Assembly (NCBI GenBank): GCA_031119155.1
Contig: JAVHYH010000088.1
Coordinates: 1 to 12,231, forward strand
DNA length: 12,231 bases
Source of the DNA: Brevundimonas sp.
GTDB lineage: Bacteria > Pseudomonadota > Alphaproteobacteria > Caulobacterales > Caulobacteraceae
Direction: 5' to 3'
In this document: positions 5,157 through 12,208 of the stretch, piece after piece
Numbering within the stretch: the first letter of the stretch is position 1
Layout of the letters: every line of letters starts with the position of its first letter
Notes under the pieces: model-generated
Told to the model about the DNA's origin: nothing
The model's database searches: none
The model's input: only the letters and a program-made list of their open reading frames with translations
Made by a program: the position numbers and the translations under genes

Positions 5157-6797
5157 ATGCGCAGTCCTGCAGCCATTGGCGGCCTTGTCGGCCTCGTCGT
5201 CCTTGCCCTGACCGCCTGCCAGTCGGCGCAGGATCTGGTGCGGGGCCGGATGACGGCCGAGCCGGACGCGCTGGATCAGCTGGCGCTGGAGCGGACGCTG
5301 GAGGGACGCGGCGCCCTGTTGTTCGCCTTCGGGGATTTCGGCGGATTGGACACGGATGCGATGGAGACCGTCGCCGTGCCCTGGCGGCTGACCTCGGCGG
5401 CGCTGGTGCTGGCCCATGCGCCGCAGGACGTGTCGCCCGCGTCCCTGAACCGGATCATGGCCCGCTATGGCTTCCTGCATCCGGCGGAGATCGCCAACTG
5501 GCCCGCGGATGCGGCCCCGCCGCCGAGCGTCGGGACCTTGGGTGTCACCCTCGGCGTCGGCGGCCGAAGCCTGCCGCCGGTCGAACTGCAGATCGGCAAT
5601 ATCGGCTGCGCGGCCTGTCATGCCGCACCGGTCTATGATGGCGAGGGGCGACCGCAGCCCGACCGGATCTGGCTGGGCGCGCCGAACCCGTCTCTCGATC
5701 TGGAAGCCTACACGGGCGACCTGTTCGCCGCGCTGCAGGCGGGGCTGGAGCAGCCTGACGCCCTGATCGCGGCCACGCGCCGGCTTCACCCCGACATGAG
5801 CGAGCGCGAGGTGCGGACCTTGCGCGATTTCGTCCTGCCGCGGGTGCGGGCCCGGATGGCGCGGATCGATCCGGCTGCCGGCCCCCTGCCCTTTTCCAAC
5901 GGCTTGCCGGGGGCGACCAACGGCGTCGCGGCGCTGAAGCTGCAGCACGGCCTGCTGGCGGACGATCCCGATGCGAGGGCGCGGGAGACCGGCTTCACCT
6001 CCATCCCCCACCTCGCCGACCGCAACTGGCGCAGCGCCCTGTTGTGGGACGGCGCCTATGCCCCGCCGGGGCAGGCGCGCTTCCGCCCCATGACCCGGGA
6101 CGATCTGACGGACGACCACCGCGACGCGCTGGCCGCGATCACCGCCTATTTCACCGTGCCCAGCATGGGCGTCTCGGGCCGTCAGGCGCACGCGTCTATC
6201 CCCGATGTCCAGGCGACCTGGCGCTTTGTCGAGACGGTCAGGCCCCAGCCCTTCCCCGGCCGGATCGACGCCGCCCGGGCGGCGCGGGGTCAGGCGGTGT
6301 ACGCGCGCAGCTGCGCCAGCTGTCACGGAACCTATCAGGAGAGCGCCGACGGGCCGCGCCTGTCCGGCTTCCCCAACTGGGCCGGCGACGTCGGCACCGA
6401 TCCCGTCCGCGCGCAGGTGATGGACCGGACGCTGGTCGACCAGGTCAACGCCTCGCCGCTACGGCGGTCGATCTCGGCGGCCCGAACAGGCGTATACGCC
6501 GCCCCGCCCCTGACCGGCCTCTGGCAATCCGCGCCCTATCTGCACAACGGTTCGGCGCCCAGTCTGGCGGCGCTGCTGGGCCTCGAGCCCCGGCCGGCGC
6601 GGTTCCGGGTCGGAGGGCACGCCCTGGATCTGGAACGGGTCGGCGTGGCCTATCCTGAGGGCTATCAGCCCTACTCCGAACCCGCCTGGGTGGACACCGG
6701 CCAACGGGGGCTGGGCGCGGGGGGCCATGACGCCGAGTTCGCGGATCTCAGCCGGGAGCAGAGGCTGGACCTGCTGGAGTATCTGAAGCGGCTCTGA
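5157..6797 (+). CDS. Di-haem cytochrome c lipoprotein, RoxA/cytochrome c peroxidase-like
   Basis: A 546-residue periplasm-facing lipoprotein. The signal peptide (residues 1-20) ends in lipobox L-T-A-C with lipidated C21 followed by Gln, so an outer-membrane anchor is likely. Two covalent haem sites are visible: C151-A-A-C-H155 and C386-A-S-C-H390. The C-terminal region, with PLTGLWQSAPYLHNGSAPSL (451-470) and the ending SREQRLDLLEYLKRL, is typical of the large di-haem group that includes RoxA (rubber oxygenase) and distant cytochrome c peroxidases. About 130 residues after the signal carry no haem motif and no domain I recognise. The start ATG at 5157 has GAGGA eight bases upstream and directly yields the signal peptide; the frame is also open through the tRNA, but that part is not coding. 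Substrate unknown: electron transfer, peroxide reduction or oxygenase activity are all possible. It is convergent with the nitroreductase-like gene; the stops abut in TGATCA. Confidence 0.88.
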   Translation: MRSPAAIGGLVGLVVLALTACQSAQDLVRGRMTAEPDALDQLALERTLEGRGALLFAFGDFGGLDTDAMETVAVPWRLTSAALVLAHAPQDVSPASLNRIMARYGFLHPAEIANWPADAAPPPSVGTLGVTLGVGGRSLPPVELQIGNIGCAACHAAPVYDGEGRPQPDRIWLGAPNPSLDLEAYTGDLFAALQAGLEQPDALIAATRRLHPDMSEREVRTLRDFVLPRVRARMARIDPAAGPLPFSNGLPGATNGVAALKLQHGLLADDPDARARETGFTSIPHLADRNWRSALLWDGAYAPPGQARFRPMTRDDLTDDHRDALAAITAYFTVPSMGVSGRQAHASIPDVQATWRFVETVRPQPFPGRIDAARAARGQAVYARSCASCHGTYQESADGPRLSGFPNWAGDVGTDPVRAQVMDRTLVDQVNASPLRRSISAARTGVYAAPPLTGLWQSAPYLHNGSAPSLAALLGLEPRPARFRVGGHALDLERVGVAYPEGYQPYSEPAWVDTGQRGLGAGGHDAEFADLSREQRLDLLEYLKRL

Positions 6798-7760
6798 TCA
6801 GACGATCAGGTCATCGATCGACCGCCGCGCCGGCGCCGGCAGGTCGCCGGTCGGCGCGCCCAGCCGGAACACGGTGACCAGACGCGCCCCGGCCGGACGT
6901 CCGAAGCGCGCCGCCAGCGCGGCCTGCGCCTCCGGATCATCGGCCAGCACGGTCATCGGCGCGGCGGACAGGCCCAGACGGGTCATCTCCAGCCAGACCC
7001 GATGCCAGCGGCGTCCCGTATCGAAGGGCGCCTCATCGACCGGGCGATGGAACAGGGCCACGGCGGCGGCGCTGCGCACCACGGCGGCCTCACCGGTCAG
7101 GGCGCCGGCCATGCCGATCCGGTCCAGCAGCTCAAACACGCCCGGACGCAGGACGACGCCCGCGCCGAGAGCCTCGATCCCGGACATCCACATGGCCTCG
7201 GCGTTCAGGCCATCCACCGACCACAGCGGGTTCCGGCGCGACAGGCGCATCCATGCCAGCAACTCGGCGCGGAAGGCGGGGTCACGGAAGCCCTTGAGGC
7301 TGGCGGCGTCATTGCGCCCGGCGATGAAGGCGATGTCTTCCGCGCCGGACAGCAGGGTCAGGTCCGGGGCGGCCGCCGCCAGCGCCTCCAGCGCCCCCTC
7401 CGGCGCCGTCGAGGCGAAGGCCCCGCGCCAGGTGCGACGCGTCCGCAGGACGGCCGCCAGGAGATCGGGCGCGACCGGACCGGAAGAGCGCAGCCGCGCG
7501 ATCTCGCCCGCTTCCCCGTCCCCGACGGCGAAGCCCAGTCCCCGGGCGCTTGCGGCGACCAGAAACCCTTCGACCGCCGAGCCGTGACTGGCGGCGACGT
7601 CACGACCGGTCGGATCGCCGACCGGCAGGGTCCTGCCCCCGGCCTGCAACACCGCCACCGTCCCGGCGTCGATCCGGCGCCACAGCGTCGGCTGGACATT
7701 GTGCACCGTCGGCGACAGGGCCGCGTCGGCGACGATCTCCGCGAAGGTTTCGGGCGTCAT
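6798..7760 (-). CDS. Nitroreductase-like flavoprotein of the Acg type
   Basis: A 320-residue soluble protein, about the length of the mycobacterial Acg (Rv2032) group, in which two nitroreductase-like halves are fused in one chain. Supporting motifs are the N-terminal ALSPTVHNVQPTLWRR (residues 14-29), comparable to the A-P-S-x-H-N-x-Q-P-W flavin-binding start. Others are DPTGRDVAASHGSAVEG (49-65), RRTWRGAF (108-115), the central DGLN (183-186), WHRVWLEMTRLGLSAAPMT (252-270) and the C-terminal R-L-G-A-P with ARRSIDDLI. An FMN cofactor is expected from the family. Acg itself reduces no standard nitro substrate, so catalysis should not be assumed. The start ATG at 7760-7758 overlaps the previous stop in ATGA. 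As last gene of a five-gene coupled unit with an E1-like enzyme it may oxidise or reduce an intermediate made by that unit. Mycobacterial Rv1355c (MoeY), which joins an E1-like and a nitroreductase domain in one chain, is the best precedent I recall. Confidence 0.8.
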   Translation of the reverse strand: MTPETFAEIVADAALSPTVHNVQPTLWRRIDAGTVAVLQAGGRTLPVGDPTGRDVAASHGSAVEGFLVAASARGLGFAVGDGEAGEIARLRSSGPVAPDLLAAVLRTRRTWRGAFASTAPEGALEALAAAAPDLTLLSGAEDIAFIAGRNDAASLKGFRDPAFRAELLAWMRLSRRNPLWSVDGLNAEAMWMSGIEALGAGVVLRPGVFELLDRIGMAGALTGEAAVVRSAAAVALFHRPVDEAPFDTGRRWHRVWLEMTRLGLSAAPMTVLADDPEAQAALAARFGRPAGARLVTVFRLGAPTGDLPAPARRSIDDLIV

Positions 7761-8869
7761 GTCAGGGCCTTGCTGAACAGGTGGGTGCGGTGAAGCCGCT
7801 CGCCGCCGATCCGTTCGAACTGCCGCAGGCTGGCGCCGTTGACATCGGCGATCCAGGTGCCGCCGCATTCCCTGTAGCCCCGCGCCTTCAGGGCGCCGAG
7901 CACGCGCCAGAGCATGGCGGGATTGACGCCCTGCCCCTGCACTTCGGGCTTGACGGAGTAGAGGATGATGACCGCCCGCTTCGGCCGGAACTGCATCTTC
8001 AGCCAGGCCCACAGGGCGCGCGGGCCGTACGTCGCGCCGGCGTCGCGGACGAAGGGGTTGAGGTCCGGGATGCAGATGACCACCCCCATCGGCTCGCCCT
8101 TGTAATGGATGACCGAGGACAGGGCCGGATCGAGGATCCACATCATCTCGCCGGCCTGGAAGTCGAACTCCTCGGCGCTCAGGGGAACGAACATCGGATT
8201 GCCGTCGAAGCCGGCGTTCAGACACTGGCGCGCCTCTTCCAGCCTGACCTTGAAGTCCCGGCGGTCAATCGGGGCGAAGGTCCAGTCCGGCGAGTCCAGG
8301 ATCGCCTGCGCGCCCGGCGTCAGCAGGCTGTCGCGGTTGGCCTGTTGAGGCCAGATGCGGAACGTCGACATCGGGAAGCCGGCCGCATAGCCCATCGCCT
8401 CAAGCCGGGCCGGAAGCCAGGGCGGCGACCAGACCATGTCGGTGAACGGCGCATGCTCGAAGCCCTCCGTGACGAGGCCGATCTGCTGCATGGCGGTGAG
8501 GTTGAAGGGGCCGGCCACCTCCATGTCGCCATGACGGCGGGCGAAGTCCTCGATCGCGTCGAACAGCAAGCGCAGGGCTTCGGGATCATCGGCCGCGTCG
8601 AGGAAGCCGAAATAGCTACGGGACAGGCCGTGGCGCGCGTTCGAGGCCGGATGGCGATGGGCCGTGGCCCGCGCCACGGGACGACCGTCGCGCAGGACCA
8701 CCAGCCCCTCCAGCGTCCCGCCCGCCTTGAGCAGCGGGTTCTTCGTCGGATCGAGGTAGCGGCGCAGGTCCGACTTCATCGGCGAGACATAGGGCGTATC
8801 GCGCGGATAGACCTCGAACGGGACCCGGAAGAACAGGTCGAAATCATCCCGGACCAGCGTCAGGCTCAT
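7757..8869 (-). CDS. YghO-like GNAT-fold acyltransferase
   Basis: A 370-residue soluble protein of the family that includes E. coli YghO, which I recognise by its conserved opening FFRVPFEVYPRDTPYVSPM (residues 13-31), the NPLL segment (44-47), GFLDAADDPEA (88-98), GPFNLTAMQQIGLVTEGFE (120-138) and the MVWSPPWLPARLEAMGY stretch (145-161). The C-terminal half is a GNAT domain. Its acyl-CoA pyrophosphate loop is V-K-P-E-V-Q-G-Q-G-V (306-315), followed by the ADVNGASLRQFERIGG segment (341-356) typical of motif B. The length suggests two GNAT-like halves, the first degenerate. Donor and acceptor are not known for the family. The start ATG at 8869-8867 has GGGAGA eight bases upstream and overlaps the previous stop in ATGA; its own stop overlaps the nitroreductase start the same way. 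It is the second acyltransferase of the operon, so two acylation steps or two different donors are possible. Confidence 0.85.
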   Translation of the reverse strand: MSLTLVRDDFDLFFRVPFEVYPRDTPYVSPMKSDLRRYLDPTKNPLLKAGGTLEGLVVLRDGRPVARATAHRHPASNARHGLSRSYFGFLDAADDPEALRLLFDAIEDFARRHGDMEVAGPFNLTAMQQIGLVTEGFEHAPFTDMVWSPPWLPARLEAMGYAAGFPMSTFRIWPQQANRDSLLTPGAQAILDSPDWTFAPIDRRDFKVRLEEARQCLNAGFDGNPMFVPLSAEEFDFQAGEMMWILDPALSSVIHYKGEPMGVVICIPDLNPFVRDAGATYGPRALWAWLKMQFRPKRAVIILYSVKPEVQGQGVNPAMLWRVLGALKARGYRECGGTWIADVNGASLRQFERIGGERLHRTHLFSKALT

Positions 8870-10068
8870 GCCGCGTCTCCCGCATCCCGTTTCGCCACCA
8901 GCGCCGCCATCTTCTGGAACAGGGCCAGCGACCGCTCGTCGTCCTCGGGCAGGGTCGAACCGCCCAGTCCGACGAGAGCGATCTTCAACGGCTGCTCGAC
9001 GATCAGCACCGCATGGGTCGCCGCGTGCCGGTGCAGCAGATCCACCATCTGTTCGCGGCCTTCGCGGGTCGTCTCGTCGCCGGGACGCTCAAGGCGGGCC
9101 AGCACGGCCAGTCGGTCAGGATCGAAGGCTTCGCGCAACCGCTCCGGCGTGTAGGCGGCCAGATCGGCGGCCTCGGCCAGCACCAGCCCCTGCAGCGGCG
9201 CGGCCTTCGAAGCGGTCGCCAGAAAGGCCTTGAGGTCCGACACGTCCGCCTCGACCAGCGCCTGATCGAACAGCCGCCGCTTCTGGTCGCCGCCGCCCGA
9301 GCGCAGACGAAGCAGCACCGACAGGGCCAGCAGGGCCGAAGCCGTCACCCCCACCACACCGCCGGCCTCCAGCAGGGTTTCCGGCGCCCTCAGCCTCAGC
9401 AGGGCGCCCCCCAGTAGAAGGGCCGTGGCGCCGGCCAGAGCCAGTTCCTTGACCGCATCGATCCAGCGTCGCGGCGCGGAGGCGCCGCTCGCCGCGGCAT
9501 AGGCCAGGCCCAGCATGCCCAGGGCGCTGAGCCCCACCTCTCCGAACAGGCCGAAGTCCGTCAGCACCAGAACGCCGGTCAGCATCAGCGCCCGGCCATA
9601 GGAATCGAGCGTGGCGTTCTCCATCGGCGCCAGGGTCCTGCGGTCACGCAGCAGGATCAGGCCCAGAACCAGCGCCAGCGCCATGGGCACATAGAAGGCC
9701 AGGCTGAACGCCTCCTCCATCCCCGCCCCGACCAGCAGCGCCGCCAGCAGACCCAGCACGGCGCCGCCGCCGATGACGATCTTCAGCGGCAGGGGCGCGT
9801 GCCGACGCAGCAGGATCTCCGCCAGCACCAGCGCGCCCAGCGGCAGGGTGCAGGCCAGCGCCAGACTGGCCAGACCGAAGCCGCCGACGCCGGTCGCCAC
9901 CGCCAGCGACCGGCAGGCGTAGAACAGGCCCGCCAGACCGAACACCAGCATCAGCACCGTCTGTACGGGCGAGCGGGCCGGACGTCGGATCAGCACGGCC
10001 GCGACCGACAGGGCGCCCAGCGCGCCGAAGCCGTCGACCAGCAACTGGAAGTCTGCGGCGGTCGTCAT
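8866..10068 (-). CDS. Multi-spanning membrane protein with C-terminal cytosolic domain, function unknown
   Basis: I do not recognise this 400-residue protein. Residues 1-254 are strongly hydrophobic and give roughly nine candidate membrane helices (about 8-27, 35-56, 62-86, 93-114, 119-140, 158-174, 178-194, 205-224 and 232-254), separated by short loops rich in Arg (RRPAR, LLRRH, RDRR). Residues 255-400 form a hydrophilic, mixed alpha/beta-looking domain with a stretch of Glu/Arg-rich helix (about 305-345), a hydrophobic strand-like LIVEQPLKIALVGLGG (355-370) and LPEDDERSLALFQKMAAL (373-390). This could be a ligand-sensing domain of GAF/PAS style, but I cannot assign it. The start ATG at 10068-10066 is chosen because it overlaps the E1-like gene stop in ATGA; a longer frame to 10116 would run inside that gene. 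It could export, import or sense the product of the surrounding enzymes, or scaffold them at the membrane. Confidence 0.85.
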   Translation of the reverse strand: MTTAADFQLLVDGFGALGALSVAAVLIRRPARSPVQTVLMLVFGLAGLFYACRSLAVATGVGGFGLASLALACTLPLGALVLAEILLRRHAPLPLKIVIGGGAVLGLLAALLVGAGMEEAFSLAFYVPMALALVLGLILLRDRRTLAPMENATLDSYGRALMLTGVLVLTDFGLFGEVGLSALGMLGLAYAAASGASAPRRWIDAVKELALAGATALLLGGALLRLRAPETLLEAGGVVGVTASALLALSVLLRLRSGGGDQKRRLFDQALVEADVSDLKAFLATASKAAPLQGLVLAEAADLAAYTPERLREAFDPDRLAVLARLERPGDETTREGREQMVDLLHRHAATHAVLIVEQPLKIALVGLGGSTLPEDDERSLALFQKMAALVAKRDAGDAA

Positions 10069-10937
10069 GCCAGCAGTCGCTTCATCATCCGGCGCACCAC
10101 CCAGCCCTTCAGCCAAGCCAGCGGCGCCGGCAGGGGGCGTTCGACCCGGGCGTCCCGCACGTTCAGGAACCAGCCGCGACAGTCGGTTCGCGTCCGACGT
10201 CCCATCAGCAGCGACAGGGCCTCCCCGGCCATCAGGGCGCCGGCGGTCACCACCATGGGGGCGAAGCTCATGCGCTTGCGCTTGCCCGCCGCCATCTCCG
10301 CCGCCGCCTGCAGGTCCACATGGGCGTGAGAGGAGGAATGGGTCAGGACCGACTCGATCTCCTTCATGAAGGCCTCGCCCGCCTGTTCGGCCGTGATCTC
10401 GCGCCAGGGCGTGCCGACGGTCGGATAGCCCAGCCGCTCCTCGGGTCTGGGATCTGACGGCCCGACCCGCACGACCGACGGCAGGGGCGAGGCCCAGGCG
10501 TCGATCACCGTCGCGCCCTGGCGCCGCGCGACCCGGTACAGCTCCACCGTCGCCGCCACGTCGTCACACCCGTTGACGATCACCGGATAGTCGCGCGCCA
10601 GCCGCTCAAGCTGGTCAGTCCAGTCGCCGCCCAGCACCTCCAGCCGCAGGTGCGGATTGATCTTCAGCAGCCCCTCCGCCGTCACCTCCGCCTTGGGCCG
10701 ATCCACGGTGTCGGTGAAGGCGAACAGCTGGCGGTTGAGGTTGGACACCTCGAAATCATCAAGGTCGGCGATGGCGATCCGCCCCACGCCTGCGCGCACC
10801 AGCATCTGCACGCAGGCCCCGCCCATGCCGCCGACGCCGGCGACGAAGACCGCGCCGTCCCGCAGCCGCGCCTGCTCCGTCTCGCTGACGAAGCCGAGGT
10901 TGCGGGTCGTCATCTCGTCATAGAAGGCGCGGGTCAT
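10065..10937 (-). CDS. ThiF/HesA/MoeB (E1-like) family adenylyltransferase, zinc-less
   Basis: A 290-residue protein of the E1 superfamily, which activates a carboxyl group by adenylation. The Rossmann nucleotide loop is G34-V-G-G-M-G-G40. It is followed by the strand IAIADLDDFEVSNLNRQLF (54-72) with acidic D58/D60 and the signature S-N-L-N-R-Q carrying the adenylation arginine R69. K82 (DRPKAEV) and the D125/D126 pair (NGCDD) match the ATP/Mg-contacting positions. The two CxxC zinc pairs of MoeB and ThiF are absent; only C42, C124 and C253 occur, and no obvious counterpart of the sulfur-transfer cysteine is seen. The C-terminal end (271-290) is cationic and amphipathic, a possible membrane contact. 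The start ATG at 10937-10935 has GGAAAGAGA close upstream and overlaps the GNAT stop in ATGA. No ubiquitin-like or ThiS/MoaD-like partner is encoded here, so the substrate may be a small molecule or peptide rather than a sulfur carrier. Confidence 0.88.
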   Translation of the reverse strand: MTRAFYDEMTTRNLGFVSETEQARLRDGAVFVAGVGGMGGACVQMLVRAGVGRIAIADLDDFEVSNLNRQLFAFTDTVDRPKAEVTAEGLLKINPHLRLEVLGGDWTDQLERLARDYPVIVNGCDDVAATVELYRVARRQGATVIDAWASPLPSVVRVGPSDPRPEERLGYPTVGTPWREITAEQAGEAFMKEIESVLTHSSSHAHVDLQAAAEMAAGKRKRMSFAPMVVTAGALMAGEALSLLMGRRTRTDCRGWFLNVRDARVERPLPAPLAWLKGWVVRRMMKRLLA

Positions 10938-11866
10938 GCGGTCTCTTTCCAGGGCCTCAGCACGCCCCAAAGGCGGTTGGCCGACAACCAGTGGACGAGG
11001 GGCAGGAACACCATGCGCGCGGCCATCAGCAGCGCCACCCCGCCCAGTCCCATCGCCGTCGTCGGTGGCGCGACCTTGCCGAGGTATCGCCCCGCCGCCG
11101 CCATATCGATCCGTCCCAGTTGCAGCAGATCATCGCCGCGCCGGTAATCCAGCTGGTCGCGGCAGAAGGCGTTGTAGCGCTCCTGCCGGTGCGGCGCGGC
11201 CGCCTCGAAGCTCTTCTTCAGGGCCTCGGAGCCGCCGGTATAGGCGTCGGTGATCACGAAGCGGGCCTCGTCGAAGCCCGCCTCCTCGCCGACGCCGAAC
11301 GCCGAACGGTGCCGCGCCATGATCTGCCGGGCCAGGCTCAGGTGATCGAAGCTGCGGCGGGTTCCGGGCCGGGGCGACGGAAAGACCTCGGAGAAGGTCT
11401 CGGCCACCATGCCCACCACCGCGGGGACCTGGCTGACATTCGACACCCAGAGCGCCCGCCCCTGTCCGGTCAGGAACATCAGCACGCAGGTCAGGCCGTA
11501 GAGCGTCGAGGAGAGCCCTCGCCCGCGCAGCGCCGGATCGACCATGACCAGACCCAGATGCATGACCCGGGTCGGGCGGCCCGCCAGCTCCACGTCCAGA
11601 AGCGACAGGATGTTGAACGCCACCGGGCGACCGCGCTCCGACCCGGCGACCTTCTGGTAGACGACGGTGACGACGCAGTTGCGGAGCCGTTCGACATCGC
11701 CGCCCAGCACGCCATAGGCCAGATCACTTTCGCCCAGCGTCAGGGCCGCGACCGCGCGCAGATCGGCGACCAGCTCGGCCAGCGCCTCCGGGGACAACGC
11801 CACGCCGGGCCGCTCGACAATGCGGACGGTAAGCCCCCGTCCCGATCGCCAGCGCAGGTTTATCAT
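10934..11866 (-). CDS. GNAT-like acyltransferase with C-terminal hydrophobic segment
   Basis: A 310-residue protein. A GNAT core is suggested by the strand HLGLVMVDPAL (103-113) and the acyl-CoA loop R-G-R-G (114-117, in the context VDPALRGRGLSSTLYG), followed by a helix. Sequence similarity outside this motif is too weak for me to name a subfamily; membership of an N-acyl amino acid synthase-like branch is only a thought. Residues 272-294 (GLGGVALLMAARMVFLPL and following) form a hydrophobic stretch that may be a membrane helix or a monotopic anchor close to the C-terminus. The start ATG at 11866-11864 follows GGGTGGTGA, a fair Shine-Dalgarno. It is the first gene of the five-gene unit, so the operon promoter should lie in the 102 bp upstream (11867-11968). 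I see no convincing -35/-10 pair there. Its stop overlaps the E1-like gene start in ATGA. Confidence 0.75.
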   Translation of the reverse strand: MINLRWRSGRGLTVRIVERPGVALSPEALAELVADLRAVAALTLGESDLAYGVLGGDVERLRNCVVTVVYQKVAGSERGRPVAFNILSLLDVELAGRPTRVMHLGLVMVDPALRGRGLSSTLYGLTCVLMFLTGQGRALWVSNVSQVPAVVGMVAETFSEVFPSPRPGTRRSFDHLSLARQIMARHRSAFGVGEEAGFDEARFVITDAYTGGSEALKKSFEAAAPHRQERYNAFCRDQLDYRRGDDLLQLGRIDMAAAGRYLGKVAPPTTAMGLGGVALLMAARMVFLPLVHWLSANRLWGVLRPWKETA

Positions 11867-11968
11867 TCACCACCCAACGTCGCGTCCGGCCCGGTCGATG
11901 CGCGGCACTGCAACACCGCTTCGCCCTTATCGCAACGATTGTGATGATTCCGGAAACGCCCTCGACGC

Positions 11969-12208
11969 TCAACCCGAGCAGATCCGGGCGGTCAGGCGCC
12001 GGACAACGGGAAGAAGAAGCAGCAGCGTCGGGAAGGCCGCGAGCCAGGACAGGCCCCAGGCCGACAGCCAGACCGGCAGGAAGGCGTCGGTCAGGCCGAC
12101 GCCGCGCAGGGTGGAGACGGCGGAGACCACCATCGTCATGACGATGGACAGCAGCAGCGCCATCACCAGAGGGGCGAAGCGGGCCGGCAAACGGGGAGGA
12201 GTGCTCAC
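11969..12208 (-). CDS. DUF2798-type small membrane protein
   Basis: A 79-residue protein with two predicted membrane helices (about 11-34 and 44-69) and Arg-rich ends. The layout of a first helix with Met/Ser residues, a short loop with a Gly followed by F-L-P-x-W-L-x-x-W, and a second helix ending in P-V-V-R-R-L fits the DUF2798 family, whose function is unknown. The start is GTG at 12208-12206, chosen because GGAGG lies seven bases upstream. On the same strand, a TGA at 12224-12222 could be the end of a further upstream gene outside the window. It is separated from the five-gene unit by 102 bp and is probably not part of it, although no terminator is visible in the gap, so read-through into the unit cannot be excluded. 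Confidence 0.7.
   Translation of the reverse strand: MSTPPRLPARFAPLVMALLLSIVMTMVVSAVSTLRGVGLTDAFLPVWLSAWGLSWLAAFPTLLLLLPVVRRLTARICSG

Noticed and set aside
5115..6326. 403-codon minus-strand frame opposite the cytochrome gene
   Set aside because: Composition-driven shadow of the haem protein; no start signal or family resemblance.
7550..9154. 534-codon open frame on the plus strand
   Set aside because: It lies antisense to the nitroreductase-like and YghO-like genes, its product is Arg/Gly/Pro-rich without motifs, and it is explained by GC-rich third positions of the true genes.
10069..10116. Longer start for the membrane protein
   Set aside because: The extension is inside the E1-like gene, is hydrophilic and would spoil the ATGA coupling seen at every other junction of the unit.
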